Shown here: in pieces, positions 42,404 through 53,978 of the stretch
Layout: each line of letters starts with the position of its first letter
Numbering within the stretch: the stretch's first letter is position 1
Source: Cladophialophora immunda
Lineage: Eukaryota; Ascomycota; Eurotiomycetes; Chaetothyriales; Herpotrichiellaceae
Direction: 5' to 3'
DNA: 64,000 nt
NCBI RefSeq assembly: GCF_000835495.1
Contig: NW_015622542.1
Span: 3,432,485-3,496,484 of the forward strand
Position numbers and translations under genes: made by a program
Notes under the pieces: generated by a model
Database searches by the model: none
Told to the model about the DNA's origin: nothing
The model's input: only the letters and a program-made list of their open reading frames with translations

Positions 42404-42982
42404 ATGCAATTCAAGAACGTCGTCGCTGGCGCAGCCGTGCTGCTTGCCTCTGCCCCCGCCGTCATGGCAGTGGGATCTGCTACCGTCGTCAACAACTGCG
42501 GGTACCCTATCTACTATGCGGCTGTTGGAGGCAGCTCCAACCCGAGCATGCAACCGCTTGAGGGAAGCTACAGCCAGTCCTACAGCGAAGAAGGCGTCGG
42601 CATCTCTATCAAGCTTGCTCCCAACGCTACCACGTCTGGACCGGTCTCCCAGTTCGAGTTCACCTGGGCCAATGGCAAGATCTCGTACGATCTCTCCAAC
42701 ATCAACGGCTACCCCTTCTCTGCTGGTGGCATGGAGATCGTTCCATCGATGCAGAACGACCCGAACAACCCAACCTGTGTCGTTGTTGACTGCCCGGCGG
42801 GCCAGTCTGTTTGCACTGCCGCTTACAATGCCCCTGATGACACTCGCACCATGGTCTGCGACCAAGACTCCAACCTCGTCTTGACCATGTGCCCCGGCGG
42901 ATCGAGCAAGCGCAGCGTCGCCCTCAGCGAAGGACACGTCCATTACCGCGTCCATGCTCGCCACTTGCCTAAGAAGGCATAG
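42404..42982 (+). CDS. BYS1-domain secreted protein
   Basis: Single exon, 192 residues. The signal peptide (MQFKNVVAGAAVLLASAPAV, cleavage near residue 22) is followed by a thaumatin-like small beta domain: GSATVVNNCGYPIYYAAVGG, then SYSQSYSEEGVGISIKLAPN, FEFTWANGKISYDLSNINGY, and a Cys-rich part (TCVVVDCPAGQSVCTAAYN; TMVCDQDSNLVLTMCPGGS). This is the layout of Blastomyces yeast-phase-specific protein BYS1 and its relatives in Eurotiomycetes and others. The C-terminal 25 residues are basic with a KR site (SSKRSV), so the tail may be removed by a Kex2-type protease. Strong C-ending codon bias suggests high expression. Role in the cell wall or morphogenesis is family inference. Confidence 0.92.
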   Translation: MQFKNVVAGAAVLLASAPAVMAVGSATVVNNCGYPIYYAAVGGSSNPSMQPLEGSYSQSYSEEGVGISIKLAPNATTSGPVSQFEFTWANGKISYDLSNINGYPFSAGGMEIVPSMQNDPNNPTCVVVDCPAGQSVCTAAYNAPDDTRTMVCDQDSNLVLTMCPGGSSKRSVALSEGHVHYRVHARHLPKKA

Positions 42983-45644
42983 ACGTCAGCTGACGACCAA
43001 CGTCGGACAATCCAAAGCCAGCACCGTATTGCCACTTGTATAGTTTTCCAAGACTTTTTGCGCAGCTAGCTCTGCCGCCTCTCTTCCGACTTTATACTGC
43101 CTGCAAATACGCTCCTTTACGGTATTATCCATGAGTCGACACATGGACATATCAACACCCCTGCAGGTTTAGTACCCGATCTCGACGATCATCATCATCC
43201 TTCTTCATCACTTCATTTTTCGTCCCGGCGACAGGTCTCCCGTGGGATATTGGAAAACAACAATGGCAATATGCCTGGCTACGAAGCAACAAGCAAACAA
43301 ATTCACGAACATGCGAATCACGTCATGACATGGCTGATGATCAGCAGCGGCGGCGATGGTGGACAATGGTGGCTGGCGTTGCAAACTTTTCCTTTTTTTT
43401 TGGATATTTTGGGCAATAGTCTTCCTGACTGGCTCGCGGTATTATCGACATGGCTTTGAGGTTCCTTGATCGGACATATATCTGTACCCAAGCAGTGATG
43501 TCATGGTCGGACTCATCGCATGTGCAGATGGTGGGAGGAAAAAAACTATTGTTATAGAACATGGATATGTCCCGGCGGAGAGTCGAAGGAGTCGAGCGAT
43601 GGTCTCAGGACGTCGCGCTCTGCGAGACATCTACAAAGGGTGTATTACATGAATGTTAATAGACTTCGCTTCTTGGATACCATATACATAGGGACACAAC
43701 ACATTGGCACATCAGCAATGCCTTGCACGGCTACGATCCTTCTCTTTTTCGAATTGTTTGGGTGGCCGTTGCCGTTGGACCACTCTGCTCGGTACATGCA
43801 ACGGCACGACGGTGGTGGTGGTGGTGATGGTGATTGCTGAAGGTGACGACGACAATGCGCCCCGTGGCGTTGGTGGCGCTCACTAGACGCCTTGACCTCC
43901 TTTTAGCTCAAGCCACAAGGTCAATAACCCCCCTTTCCTCGTAAGCTGAAAAGCATCCGTGGAAAGGGAACCTGTTAGCGCGCTCCCTTTCCCCTGCGTT
44001 GGGGCCGCTCGGATCACCGTTTGACTCCCTCTCGGTTGCCGGCCGTCAAGCTTTTCGGCTACCCAACTACTAGCCTCTTTGCCAGGGGGGGTTCCTTGTC
44101 ATTTTAAGGTCTGAGCAATGATCTTCAGGAACAGGACTCGAGGGCCAGCAATCTGAAACCGGGTGGCTTGTCCCATGCGAATAGCTAAGGCAGGTACCCC
44201 GGTTGATGGCAGAAAAGCCTATGTATGGATATGGGGCGTCAATATACAAACTCGCAAGGCATAGCGAGCGTCTCCCCCGCCCGGTGGATGGCTGGGTCAG
44301 CGAGGAACGGGGCGGTTAACAGCCACATGAAACATGAAACGAAGATGCTTGATTTAGAGAGCACAACAAACAAGGGCCTTGGGGCTTCACCAGGCCCATG
44401 ATGGAAATTTGAGGCTTCGTCATCACCGTGGGCTTTCTCGTCCTCCGGACTCCGTACGCTGCGCCTCTCTGCGGGATAATTTTGTTTCTGGAGACATTGA
44501 TGGGGAAACAGGTGGAGTGTGGGATTCTCAATACTGGTATGTACTTACCCAAGGCAACATCAGCAAACAAACAATAATCATGGCAGAGAGTGAACTTCGT
44601 ACCGGGTTTTGCCTTGTCGGGAATCAAAAGGCTGAGACGTTGTGTGTTTTGAAACGCGGCTCCCCTGGGCCAAGATCTACGGAGAAGCTCTTTCCCCCCA
44701 TTCGTTACAGATCACACTTTTTCCAACAACGTGGGATAATAGGAGACTTGGATCTAGACATCGACTCGTACCTACAGTAGGCATCGGGTTGTCAATTCTG
44801 GGCAGGGCCAGGGCCTGGTCTGGCGTGTCTGAGCCTGCTACCGATGGGTCTCTTCATCACCGCCGGAAGGACTCCGCAGAGCAAACAAACAAACAACAAC
44901 AACACGAATAATGGACAATGGGCATTTGCATGGACATCCATGCCCCCTGGACTGAGACATTCACCTCCACCCCGGTAGGCACACAACACCCCTGTCACCC
45001 GCTGGGCAAGGCTGACAGGCTCAGCTTTACAGGGTTGGTCCCGGGGGCCGGGTCCCTTCTTCCTCGCCCCCCCAACCTTATATGTAGAAAGTAGCCTAGG
45101 TCGACTTAAGAGGGCCCCTCAGCCTGACTTGCTATTTCCTGTTGTCAAGAAGTCTTTACTCCGACGTACTCATTCCTCGCCGGACGGCACCTGTTCCCTG
45201 GAATATGCGCTGTCCACTTCTGTCATTAGCTCAAGAATTTGCATATGAGAAGTCACATGCGCGAGGCTGACATTTGTCGCTGTTTCTGGTGTTATTTGGA
45301 CGACCCTGGAGAATATCCATCCCAGAGGACGCTTGATTCAGCATTTCAACAATATCCTAGGCAGTCTGCATCGTCATGGTCGTCCTCGTAGCAGGTGGTG
45401 CAGGTGATTTAAGGTGAGGTTAGTTGTCGTGGCGAGCGCTGATTGGTCGAACATGTCTTTTCAGTGCTTGGGAGAGGCTGTTCCCCCAAAACTGTCGCTA
45501 GCATGCTTGCTACCACAAACGCCTTTCACCGACTTTCCCTCACTTCCACCTAACCCCCCGAGGCCACAATGGCTTCACGATAAGCCTATCTTGTATCATG
45601 TTATCCTTGACACAGGATTTTCCTCCTTGATGTGTCCCGACAGA
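42983..45644. other. Gene-poor stretch containing repeat copy A
   Basis: 2.7 kb between BYS1 and the CorA-like gene with no recognised gene. A GGTGGT microsatellite (ggtggtggtggtggtgatgg) lies near 43811. Copy A of the dispersed repeat is at 45025-45205. The leader of the CorA-like gene should occupy the last few hundred bases. Confidence 0.5.
45025..45205. repeat. Dispersed repeat, copy A
   Basis: About 180 bp that align with 51694-51863 in direct orientation, from ctttacagggttggtcc to ttccctggaata. Conserved blocks include cagcctgacttg and tctttactccgacg. Most differences are transitions (A/G or C/T), plus a few small gaps. It carries no frame and no clear terminal inverted repeats. Confidence 0.85.
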
Positions 45645-47234
45645 ATGGCCGGTGACTACATTGGCTATGTGGAATCCTTGCGGCATCGATACCCTAATCT
45701 GCGTCGCTTCTGCGACATTGAGGGCGCGAGCAATGTGAAGAACAAGGAGGAGACAAGTCGCGTCGTCGTCATTGAGATCCGTGAGAATGGCATAAGCCAG
45801 AAAGGATTCGATTCTGCCGATGATCTTGAGCGGTATATGCAAGGCCCGCCCTCCGGATCAGAACCGTGTAAACACCGGGTGTATGTTCTGGAGGGCACCG
45901 CGCCAGCCTATCTCCAAGTCCTCGGTCGTCGTCTTCGAATGGACCCGTTTGTGTTCGCGGAGCAGTTGATGCGCGGCGGAACCCGCAAGGAACAGGCCGC
46001 GACGCTGCCTTCTCAACACGGCCTTGAGCGGTGCTTTAGCATGCAGTATGTCGAGGCGCGTGTATTTCCCGATGGCCGCCTAAACACCCTCGGGGCTTGT
46101 TGTCTCTACCGAGACCGGAAGATTTGGGCGACCAAGATCAATTCGAAGTTTGACGAAGTGGCCAAAGTCCACAGGATCGCATCCTTTTGGTCGCGGAAAG
46201 AAGCGAACGGTGCCTTCAACGGTAAGCTGACAGGTCCGCTGCCATGATCGTGCCCCAGAGAGAGGACTAAAGTCGGGCACCAAGGTCTGATTCTCGTGGA
46301 TCCGCCGGTCGGCCAGTTCATCAAAATCGGCAAGGCCGCTGAAAAGGAGATCCGACCCTGTCAGAGCAGTCTCTACCAGGGAGGCTACGTCGACATCTCG
46401 CCGTTCCCGTGTGCCCTGGACCTTGACAGAGACTGGGAATCCCAGCCTGGACCAACCCGCGAGTCGTTGTTCGATGACATTCTGTTCTACTGGAACCACA
46501 TGGACAGATTCCCCAACTTGCACTCCTCCATTCTCGAGAGCCCGGCCGGCTTCTTCGACGGGGCGTCCTTCTTCCTCAAAAGCATCATTGCCGCAAACTG
46601 GATGCAGTTTCTGGTCTACTTTGACGAGATCATCGACCGTCTTGAATACTCCCTGGCTCGCGCGGACATCAACGCCCTCGACGGCGTGGAGAATCACCTG
46701 GTCGACGTCACGCACTGGCATCGGCGCTGTTGGAAGTCCTGCGAACAAGTCGAACACGCGATCCACGCACTTCAACCTCAACAGCGCTCCTCCCCGACGG
46801 CGGGCTCTGCCTTCACCGGCATCGACGACTTTGTCTACATCCACCGGAAACTGTGCGCCCTCACAGAGCGCTGCCAGCGCCTCAGCCTGTCTCTCACCCA
46901 TGTCATCAGCGTGATTCAGTCCCGGCAGGCCTCCGAGGAAGCCCACAGCTTGAAGATCCTGACGCTCCTCGGTATGTTGTTCGTGCCCCTGACTTTTTTG
47001 TCCGGCATATTTAGCATGTCCGGGGATTTTCTGCCCGGGGAACGCAGCTTCTGGATCTACATTGTGGTCAGCATCCCGGCCGTCATCATGGTGTTCTTGG
47101 TCGTGTTCTCGAACCAGGTGGCGCAGTTCCTGAAGCTCCGGGAAAAGCCGAGGAAGAGTCTCCTCAATGTGAGACTTACAGCGAGACCCCCCATGTTCGC
47201 ACAGGGAGAAGCCAAGGACGCAGAGAAAGGGTAG
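45645..47234 (+). CDS. CorA-like divalent-cation transporter family protein
   Basis: Exons 45645-46221 and 46285-47234, total 1527 nt, 508 residues, joined in phase (FN-GLILVDPP). The first 400 residues form the cytosolic alpha/beta funnel domain typical of fungal CorA relatives (YVEARVFPDGRLNTLGACCL; LFDDILFYWNHMDRFPNL; WMQFLVYFDEIIDRLEYSL), followed by a long helix (HRKLCALTERCQRLSLSLTH). Two membrane segments end the protein: LKILTLLGMLFVPLTFLSGI and WIYIVVSIPAVIMVFLVVF. The pore motif GMN expected after the first is replaced by FSM (GIFSMSGDF), so Mg2+ selectivity may differ or be lost. Earlier in-frame ATGs at 45630 and 45453 exist, so the N-terminus is uncertain. Confidence 0.85.
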
Positions 47235-47780
47235 CTGTGCCGCCGCCCTCGGGCAAATTCCCTGAGAGATCTTCCTCTACACCTGGGACTTGCAAACGCG
47301 AGAAATTTTTTTGGGATTGGCTGCATCGATTTCCTGGTTAACCCAGCTCTGCAGTAGAATACCAACATAGCATAGCGGTACACTATTTGTTAATCCCGTC
47401 AGCCACGTCTCATCCTAGCTAAACACCTATACCTACCCGAAATGGTATATTTCCCAGTATTATTATTATAATATCTACAGTCCATTTCCTTCTGCGGACG
47501 AGCGGGCCACTTTCACCGAGATATGTACTCCGCCGTAGTGGTTGCGACACACACTCGCTGAGCCACTCTGCTACCTCTCTTTCTCCCAGCCTTGCCAACG
47601 CATCCCTCGACGGAAGCGGCGGGGAACTGGCCCTTTTTTGCCCGAGCGTGAGCTTCTTCCATACTACTATGCCGCCGGTAATTCAAATGTCCAGATGCCT
47701 CTAAATGAGCCCTCGTCGGCACTCCCCCCGCGCGCAACACCGTTGTGGCTCAAGAAGAAGACGAGAAAGCCGCGAAAGAT
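47235..47780. other. Intergenic region
   Basis: 3' region of the CorA-like gene and promoter of the phospholipase C gene. An AT-rich patch (attattattataat) lies near 47459. An in-frame TGA at about 47704 closes the PLC frame upstream, so any further 5' exon would need an intron here. Confidence 0.45.
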
Positions 47781-50037
47781 ATGTCTTGCGAGTCCGTTGC
47801 CTCTCCCAATGGAGCTGCGGGATCCTTTTCGCCCTGTGTCCTCACGTACCTGACCGAGATCTTCGACAACAACGCGACCGAGTCGACGACGAAGAAGAAG
47901 GATTGTGGCCCATCGAGTCGGGTCGGGAACAAGGCTCCTGCCCAAGCCTTTGTTCACGCGATTCAGGGCGGCGATCCTGACCCCGACAACCCCCTTCTGC
48001 AACATGACTTCGTAGGCATGCACGAGTTCTTGGTGCACATGGCATCTGGGGGCGCCGACGCATTGGCTCTCCCTAGGATGTCTGATTTCTTGCAACCCCT
48101 CTCCGATTACTTCATCAATTCGAGCCACAATACGTACATCACGGGCAATCAGCTCACGAGCAAAGCCAGTGTTGAACCCTATCGAAATGTATGTGGGAGC
48201 AATTTACTTTCTGTACAATTCTGAGATGCCACGCATTGATTGGATGCGGTGGTGGTTGCTGGGCGTTTTCATGATAAAAGAAAGTCTTCTTTCATTGCCT
48301 GTGTCCAAGAAAAAGTCGCCATGAATACTTATGGATCCTACCGCAGGCACTTTTACGAGGCTGTAGATGCATTGAAATCGACGTGTGGGATGGCATATCG
48401 TCCGCGGAATGTTCCAATGGCCCCAAAGGTGATAAAACAAGCCGTCGGTCGACGCCCAAACCGGACGGTCATGGAGAGAGGAAAGCAAACATGCGGTCTC
48501 GAGGCGTCCCGGGGAAATTGTCTGGCTCACCACTGGCATGGCTCTGTCAGGTTCCACGCCTGGGTTCAAAACATTTCTCGTCCACCGCAAGCCCATCCCC
48601 CTCAGCTTCACCGAACTTCAACGGAGTTTCAACGACGTCTGCAAAGAGACGGGAGCCACGGGTCGTGCACGGTCCTAGCCTCAGCAAAGGCGTCCCCTTT
48701 CGAGACGTCTGCCATGCCATCCGCGAGACCGCGTTTGTCTCGAGCGACCTACCAGTGATTATCAGCCTGGAAGTCCACGCGAGTCCCCAACAGCAAGAGG
48801 TCATGGTCGACATCATGCAGGAAATCTGGCGAGAATTCCTCGTGGACCTCGATTCGATGAACGCGACATCCTCGGGGACGTTGCCCAGCCCTCACGAGCT
48901 TCGGCGAAAGCTCTTGATCAAAGTCAAGGGCCCACCGCTTGATCACCATGCAGAGAGTGGACAGACCGAGGATGGTCAAGGGCCTAAGAATCCGGGAGCC
49001 CCCCCGATGCGCAAGGTTATAGATCTGCTGAGCTCCTTGGCCGTGTATACCCAAGGGTACTCCTTTCGGGACTTTTCACAGCCCGAAGCCTCCCTGCCCA
49101 CACACATCTTCTCTCTGTCCGAAGCTGCGATCCGGAGACTTCACAAGAACGACGCGGACTTGCTGTTCGCACACAACAGGAGCTTCCTGATGCGAGTGTT
49201 CCCGTCCGGGCGGCGCGTGGACTCTTCCAATTTCAACCCTTGCTTTTTCTGGGGCCAGGGAATCCAGATGGTGGTGATGAACTGGCAACGCCTGGACGCG
49301 GGCATGATGCTCAATGAGGGCATGTTCGCAGACGCTTCCGGCTGGGTCCTCAAGCCAGAGGGGTACCGGTCCGACGAGGTCGCCTCGGCGTCGTCGGGCG
49401 GAGGAAAGCCTTCCTTCGCAGCAGCAGCGGCGGACTCCACGCTCAAACGACGCAGTCTATCCCTCACCCTGACGCTGTTTGCGGGCCAAAACATCCCAAC
49501 TCCCACGGGTGAGGCTCCCGACCGAATCAATCCCTACGTGACGTGCGACCTTCACCTCATGATACCCAGTGAGAGGGCCCTTGACAGCTTGAACACCACG
49601 GAGAAAAAGACGGCACAAAAGCCTAGAACGTATAAACGGCGTTCGGCACCAAGCAAGGGCCCAGATCCCGACTTTCGGCGCGAACGGTTGTGTTTCCCCT
49701 GGGTTTCGGACGTGGCTGAAGAACTCAGCTTTCTGCGGTAAGTCTTCTGCCTGTTCTCTTTCCTCGTTCTATTCCCCCTTGCCAGTGTCTATATTTTGTG
49801 TGTTCCGACCTGCCTTGAGTCACTCACATGTCTCATTTTGTTTTGTTTTGGCGCAGGTTGAAAGTGAAAAATCGTCAAATTGGGAAAGACGGTCTCATCG
49901 CCTTTGCGTGCATGCGGCTCGATCGGTTACGGCAGGGATACAGATTCATCCGTCTGTTTGACGACAGGGGCGTTCGCAGCGAGGGGAGGATTTTGGTAAA
50001 GATCGAAAAGACATCGTCATCTTCATCGTCGTCGTAG
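47781..50037 (+). CDS. plc1: Phosphoinositide-specific phospholipase C (delta type)
   Basis: Hydrolyses PIP2 to IP3 and diacylglycerol. Exons 47781-48188, 48347-49737 and 49857-50037, total 1980 nt, 659 residues. The X domain starts at about 107 with PLSDYFINSSHNTYITGNQL; catalytic His116, then CIEIDVWDG with Glu146 and Asp148, and the second His244 in PRVVHGPSLSKG. The Y domain has VIDLLSSLAVYTQGYSFRDF, HIFSLSEAAIRRL and RVFPSGRRVDSSNFNPCFFW. A C-terminal C2 domain follows (LTLTLFAGQNIPTPTGEA; DRINPYVTCDLH) and ends in a Ser run. The N-terminal EF-hand region seen in many relatives is reduced to about 100 residues. The first intron is 158 nt. A missing 5' exon cannot be excluded, as the frame opens upstream of the ATG. 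Confidence 0.93.
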
Positions 50038-50155
50038 GCCCTCTCTAATTCACGAATCCGGAAACTGAGGGAGGGAGGGAGAGTAATGGATCGCATGGTC
50101 CTGACTGGGCCTTTTTCAATTTTTTGCTTTTCGGTGTGTTTTCGGTATACAATGC

Positions 50156-51256
50156 CTAGCCACCCTCATCCACCGCCCTCGCGACCTTCAGCACCTTTGA
50201 ATGGATCGCTGCGGATGCCGCGACAATGCCCCAGTTGTTCTCGAGCCTGCGCCCTCGCGTGAAATCCAGCTCCTTCCCATCGGCATCAGTGACTCTCCCG
50301 CCTGCCTCTTCGACAATCAAAGCCCCGCCCGCCACGTCCCAGACGCACGAGTGGTAGTCCCGGGGAATACGAAATGCGACCTGGACATTGCCGGCGCCGA
50401 TTGCCAGGGCTGCGAACCGCATCTGCGAGGACCAGAGCTGCGTGCCGGGCCAGGGGGCGCCGACCCGCCGCGCGAACTCCTGTTGCTTCTCCGCGTCGTA
50501 TGATTTGTTGCTCGGCTGGACGAGGCGGATGCGCTCAGCAATGCCCGGATCATTGCTCCCGATCATCGTCACCCTCGTCGGCGGACCCAGCTGGTCCTTG
50601 GCTCCCATTTTGCGCACAAACGCCCCCTGGCCCTTGACCGCGCTGAGGACGCAGCCGTGGCCGTCAGTGTCGACGAGACTCTCGTCGACCTCAATAAACT
50701 CGGAAGGAGAAGCAGCAGCAGCCTCAAACGGCAGATTCGGACATCCGACCACCCCGACCTGTTGCGTCCCATCTTGCAGCAGAGCAAGCGACAACGCATA
50801 CTGGGTGCCCTTTAAAAACGCCGCCGTCCCGTCGAGCGGATCCAACACCCACAAGCGCCCACTGTCGGGCCCGCCCATGCCTTCCCCACCCATGTCGATG
50901 TACCGGAGCACATCGTCCACCCCCTTCAATTCATCGCGCAGGAGTGATGCTGCATCGGGGTGAGGGCTCTGCCGCAACGTCTCCGACACGAGGTGCCAGA
51001 CCTGCTCAGCGAGCAAAGGGCTGTGGCGCAGCTCCGCGGCCGACTCTTCACCCAAGAAGCGGTCGTTGGGAAAGGAATGGGCGACGGTGGCGATGAGCAA
51101 GGCCTGAGATGCGTAGTCGGCCACGGTCACGGGGCTTTGGTCGGATTTCCAACTTGACCCTTTATCCTGGGAAGGGAGTAGGGATTTTGTTGCGTGTGAA
51201 GCGAGGTGGATGGCGCGGAGGGCAGCTGCCAGCTCTTCAGCGTAGGGGAGAGACAT
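50156..51256 (-). CDS. met22: 3'(2'),5'-bisphosphate nucleotidase (HAL2/MET22)
   Basis: Converts PAP and PAPS to AMP and APS, and so is needed for sulfur assimilation and salt tolerance. Single exon, 366 residues from the ATG at 51256 (MSLPYAEELAAALRAIHLAS); an in-frame ATG at 51289 would add 11 residues. Inositol-monophosphatase superfamily metal sites are all present: SPVTVADYASQ with the early Asp, GEES at 69-72, VLDPLDGTAAFLKG with Asp139 and Asp142, and the C-terminal WDVAGGALIVEEAGG. Length fits the family. Convergent with the phospholipase C gene, 118 bp apart, so the two 3' UTRs probably overlap. Confidence 0.95.
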   Translation of the reverse strand: MSLPYAEELAAALRAIHLASHATKSLLPSQDKGSSWKSDQSPVTVADYASQALLIATVAHSFPNDRFLGEESAAELRHSPLLAEQVWHLVSETLRQSPHPDAASLLRDELKGVDDVLRYIDMGGEGMGGPDSGRLWVLDPLDGTAAFLKGTQYALSLALLQDGTQQVGVVGCPNLPFEAAAASPSEFIEVDESLVDTDGHGCVLSAVKGQGAFVRKMGAKDQLGPPTRVTMIGSNDPGIAERIRLVQPSNKSYDAEKQQEFARRVGAPWPGTQLWSSQMRFAALAIGAGNVQVAFRIPRDYHSCVWDVAGGALIVEEAGGRVTDADGKELDFTRGRRLENNWGIVAASAAIHSKVLKVARAVDEGG

Positions 51257-51693
51257 GTTTCCTTTGCCAGAGTAGTCGGTGGAAAGCACTGAAGGGGATA
51301 GGCTAAATGAGGGAGATTTCCTAGGCCGAATAGTTAGCAGAACACCACAGAGATCGAGGGCGAGGTAGCCCTGTCGCTGCTGGCCGCTGGCTGCTGGTTG
51401 CGTTCATCTACTGTTCGAAGAGTATGTACTCGGTACGCTCTCGCCTGGAGGCTAGTGAAACTTTGGAGGATTGTGGCTGGTGGGTGGGCGGTGCAAGGAA
51501 GTGCAAGATTGTGCTTGGCAAGGCTTCCTTGCTTGTGGCTGCGTAACTGACTTCCGTACGAGAAACCCGGGGCCCGTTCATATTACCCCCCCCCTTAATA
51601 TCAAAACCGGCGGCATGCCTCGCCCACGATTCTGCCCGAAGCAGTAGGTCGTCCACGGCCGTCCAGACCGGAGGCAGATTTCTCGGGCAACAA

Positions 51694-51863
51694 CTTTACA
51701 GGGTTGGTCCGGGTCCATTCTTCCTCGCCCCCAACCTTGTATATGGAAAGTGGCCTGGGTCTGCTCAAGAGGATCCCTCAGCCTGACTTGCCATTTCCCC
51801 GCTGTCAAGGAATCTTTACTCCGACGCACTCGTCCTCGCATGGCCGCTCTGTTCCCTGGAATA
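51694..51863. repeat. Dispersed repeat, copy B
   Basis: Second copy of the 45025-45205 repeat, same orientation on the plus strand. It ends 13 bp before the stop codon of the IFI6-like gene (minus strand), so it occupies that gene's 3' UTR region. Confidence 0.85.
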
Positions 51864-51876
51864 CTCTCAGCACGCC

Positions 51877-52507
51877 TTAGGCCTTCGTCCCCCATTTCAT
51901 TCCGAGTCTCTGGAACCAGGCAAACCACGAGCCAGCCTCGACGTCCGGAAAGGTCGATTGCCAAAGGGCCGCAAAGGAACCTGCTCGACGTCAGAAAACT
52001 TTGTGATGCACCACTTTTTGGGCTGGTCGAATGCTCTCTCTTACCTTCGGCTGGTCCAAGCTCTCCGAACCCTAAGGCCTCGATGACCCATGGGGCAAGG
52101 TAGACCAGGATCCCGATAGCCACAACGGTAAGTATCGCTGCGGTGAGGATTGGGTGTTCTCGCACAAACTCGGAGCCGATGGCATGGGCTTTGTCATATG
52201 CTTCCTTGATAGCACCGCCCATGGCTTTCCCTGACTGCAGAGCCGCAACGAGGCCGTCCAGGACGCGCTTCGCCAGCCCTTCATACCAGCCGTTTGTGTG
52301 TACGACGTCTTTGAGACGGGTCTCGAGCTCCCGACCGGGTTTCTCGGCCGTGAAGAGAACGGAGAGGATCGAGGACGCGAGCTGCTCTTCGTCGGCGGGC
52401 TCGACTTGTCGGTGCGTGTCGTTGGCTTTGACGTCGACGGGATAAGGTGGGAGATTGTTGTCTTGAGCTCCCCCGAAACACTCGAGGACAGATCTGAGAA
52501 GGTCCAT
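51877..52507 (-). CDS. IFI6/IFI27-like membrane protein
   Basis: Exons 52507-52045 and 51980-51877 (minus), total 567 nt, 188 residues. The exon junction was set by phase and family pattern: GELGPAEG-SFAALWQSTFPD, with GTAAGA donor and CAG acceptor. An unspliced read would run on into the repeat and lose all similarity. Residues 1-110 are helical and charged (LLRSVLECFGGAQDN; LKDVVHTNGWYEGLAKRVLD). The membrane part is HPILTAAILTVVAIGILVYL with APWVIEALGFGELGP, then the amphipathic end AGSWFAWFQRLGMKWG. These match the Ifi-6-16 type family of small organellar membrane proteins, tied to mitochondria and cell death in animals; the fungal role is unknown. Confidence 0.85.
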
Positions 52508-53978
52508 GATGGAATGGAAATGTGTCTCTTGGAGCTCTTGATTTTGTGGGCAATGTCCTCAGACGCGCGTTGCACACGGTATCAACCGGAAGGGGAACTT
52601 CTCGAAATAAAATACTAGACGCAGTTGATGTATCAATGAGGTCGGGCTGGAGGTCGCACATTGTCAGGCTGTCAGCCTTACTGCCTGCGGCGAACACTGC
52701 CTGGCCTTGAGGGGGCCATTGTTACACAAGCGGCAACTCCTCCAATGGTATCGAGCCACGACCTTCCATCAGCCTCAAGGATATGTGAGTCAGTAGTCGC
52801 CATTTCTGCTTCGTGGTATCATCATCTACTCCTATGGGGTCTTCATATCATGAAATTTAGCACTTCGCAGCTGTCTCCTGCACCCAAATCATCCAGCCAA
52901 CCGAGCAAACTCGACATGTGATCGTTCCTGTCGCCCACAGAGCTCCTGTTCATCCCAAACAGCATCTCGCTGGCTGCACACATTGATTGCGGTTGGTTGA
53001 TCAGGTTGACGACGGGCTGCATGGCTAGGTCGCAGTCGGTCGACCTCGCCCAACCAAGCGTGAACAACTTTGTTCCTTTTGTCAGATCTGGTCCATGATC
53101 TTCACCTCACTTCTTTTTTTCTTCGTTATCTCCCTGGTTGACGGATACTGGAACGGACTCGGAACGCAGTCACCAAGTCGACGTGGTGGATGGAGGGCCG
53201 GGCTGCGCTCCGGGAGTACCATTTGGGCCTTCGTCGCTAGTCCCATTTTCAGCCGCGCTAGCCGTGAAGAACACAGACCATCACGACCACTTACCTCTCA
53301 ATAACCAGACGTTTTCGCTGCGCCACCCTGCGCTTCACGAATCTGAGGAAAAGGCCGAAGTGTAGGAACAGGGAACTGGCTTGCTGATTTTGCCTTCCCC
53401 CATGTTTCATTATGTTTTAACATTGCTGCAGCCTTCCTTTCTAACCTCTGCGGCTGGACAACTGTCCCAGTTACGCTGTCAGGAACACGGTTCTGGCAAG
53501 CATGTACGCCAAGAGGTTCACGTTTCTGCCACGGAATGGCATGATCCTCAGTCCCTGGTGCGATCTCGAAGGGACTGCGCGACTGTTCCTGACGTACGCT
53601 CTCTACTTTGGATATCCTGGTTGAGCCGAGCGACCAGATGCACTTAGTACAGTCTCGATAATTACATCAGATTGTCAAACACTCATGCAAGAATCAACGA
53701 TGCCTGCATACGGATGCGAAAGTATCCGCAATCCAGCGGTATGTCTAGCGTACTTTGTGCTATTGGAAAACCGGTAATGCATGGAGACAGAGTGCCTGCA
53801 TCTCTCCTCCTTATGAGACCATACAAAGACGAATCAGACGTGTGTCTCGTGAGTGGCAACCGTACTTAACCGTAGCCATTTAAGGGTGTGCTCGATGGAC
53901 TCTGCGTGTACCTCGAGTTCACGCGCTGTCCATACCAGCTGAGGTCTTCTCCTCCACCTCTCGCCTCGTGGCGGCAGA
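52508..53978. other. Gene-poor stretch
   Basis: 1.5 kb between the IFI6-like gene and the coiled-coil gene, with no frame of coding quality. It marks the left edge of the accessory block. Confidence 0.5.

Noticed and set aside
42368..42964. 198-codon minus-strand frame over BYS1
   Set aside because: Antisense to a gene with a signal peptide and a family fold; no supporting motif.
43790..43850. GGT microsatellite considered as a CRISPR-like or repeat array
   Set aside because: Only a simple trinucleotide run; no spacers, and CRISPR arrays are not expected in a fungal nuclear genome.
46080..46946. 288-codon minus-strand frame opposite the CorA-like gene
   Set aside because: Shadow of the real exon; Val/Asp/Arg-rich composition without a domain.
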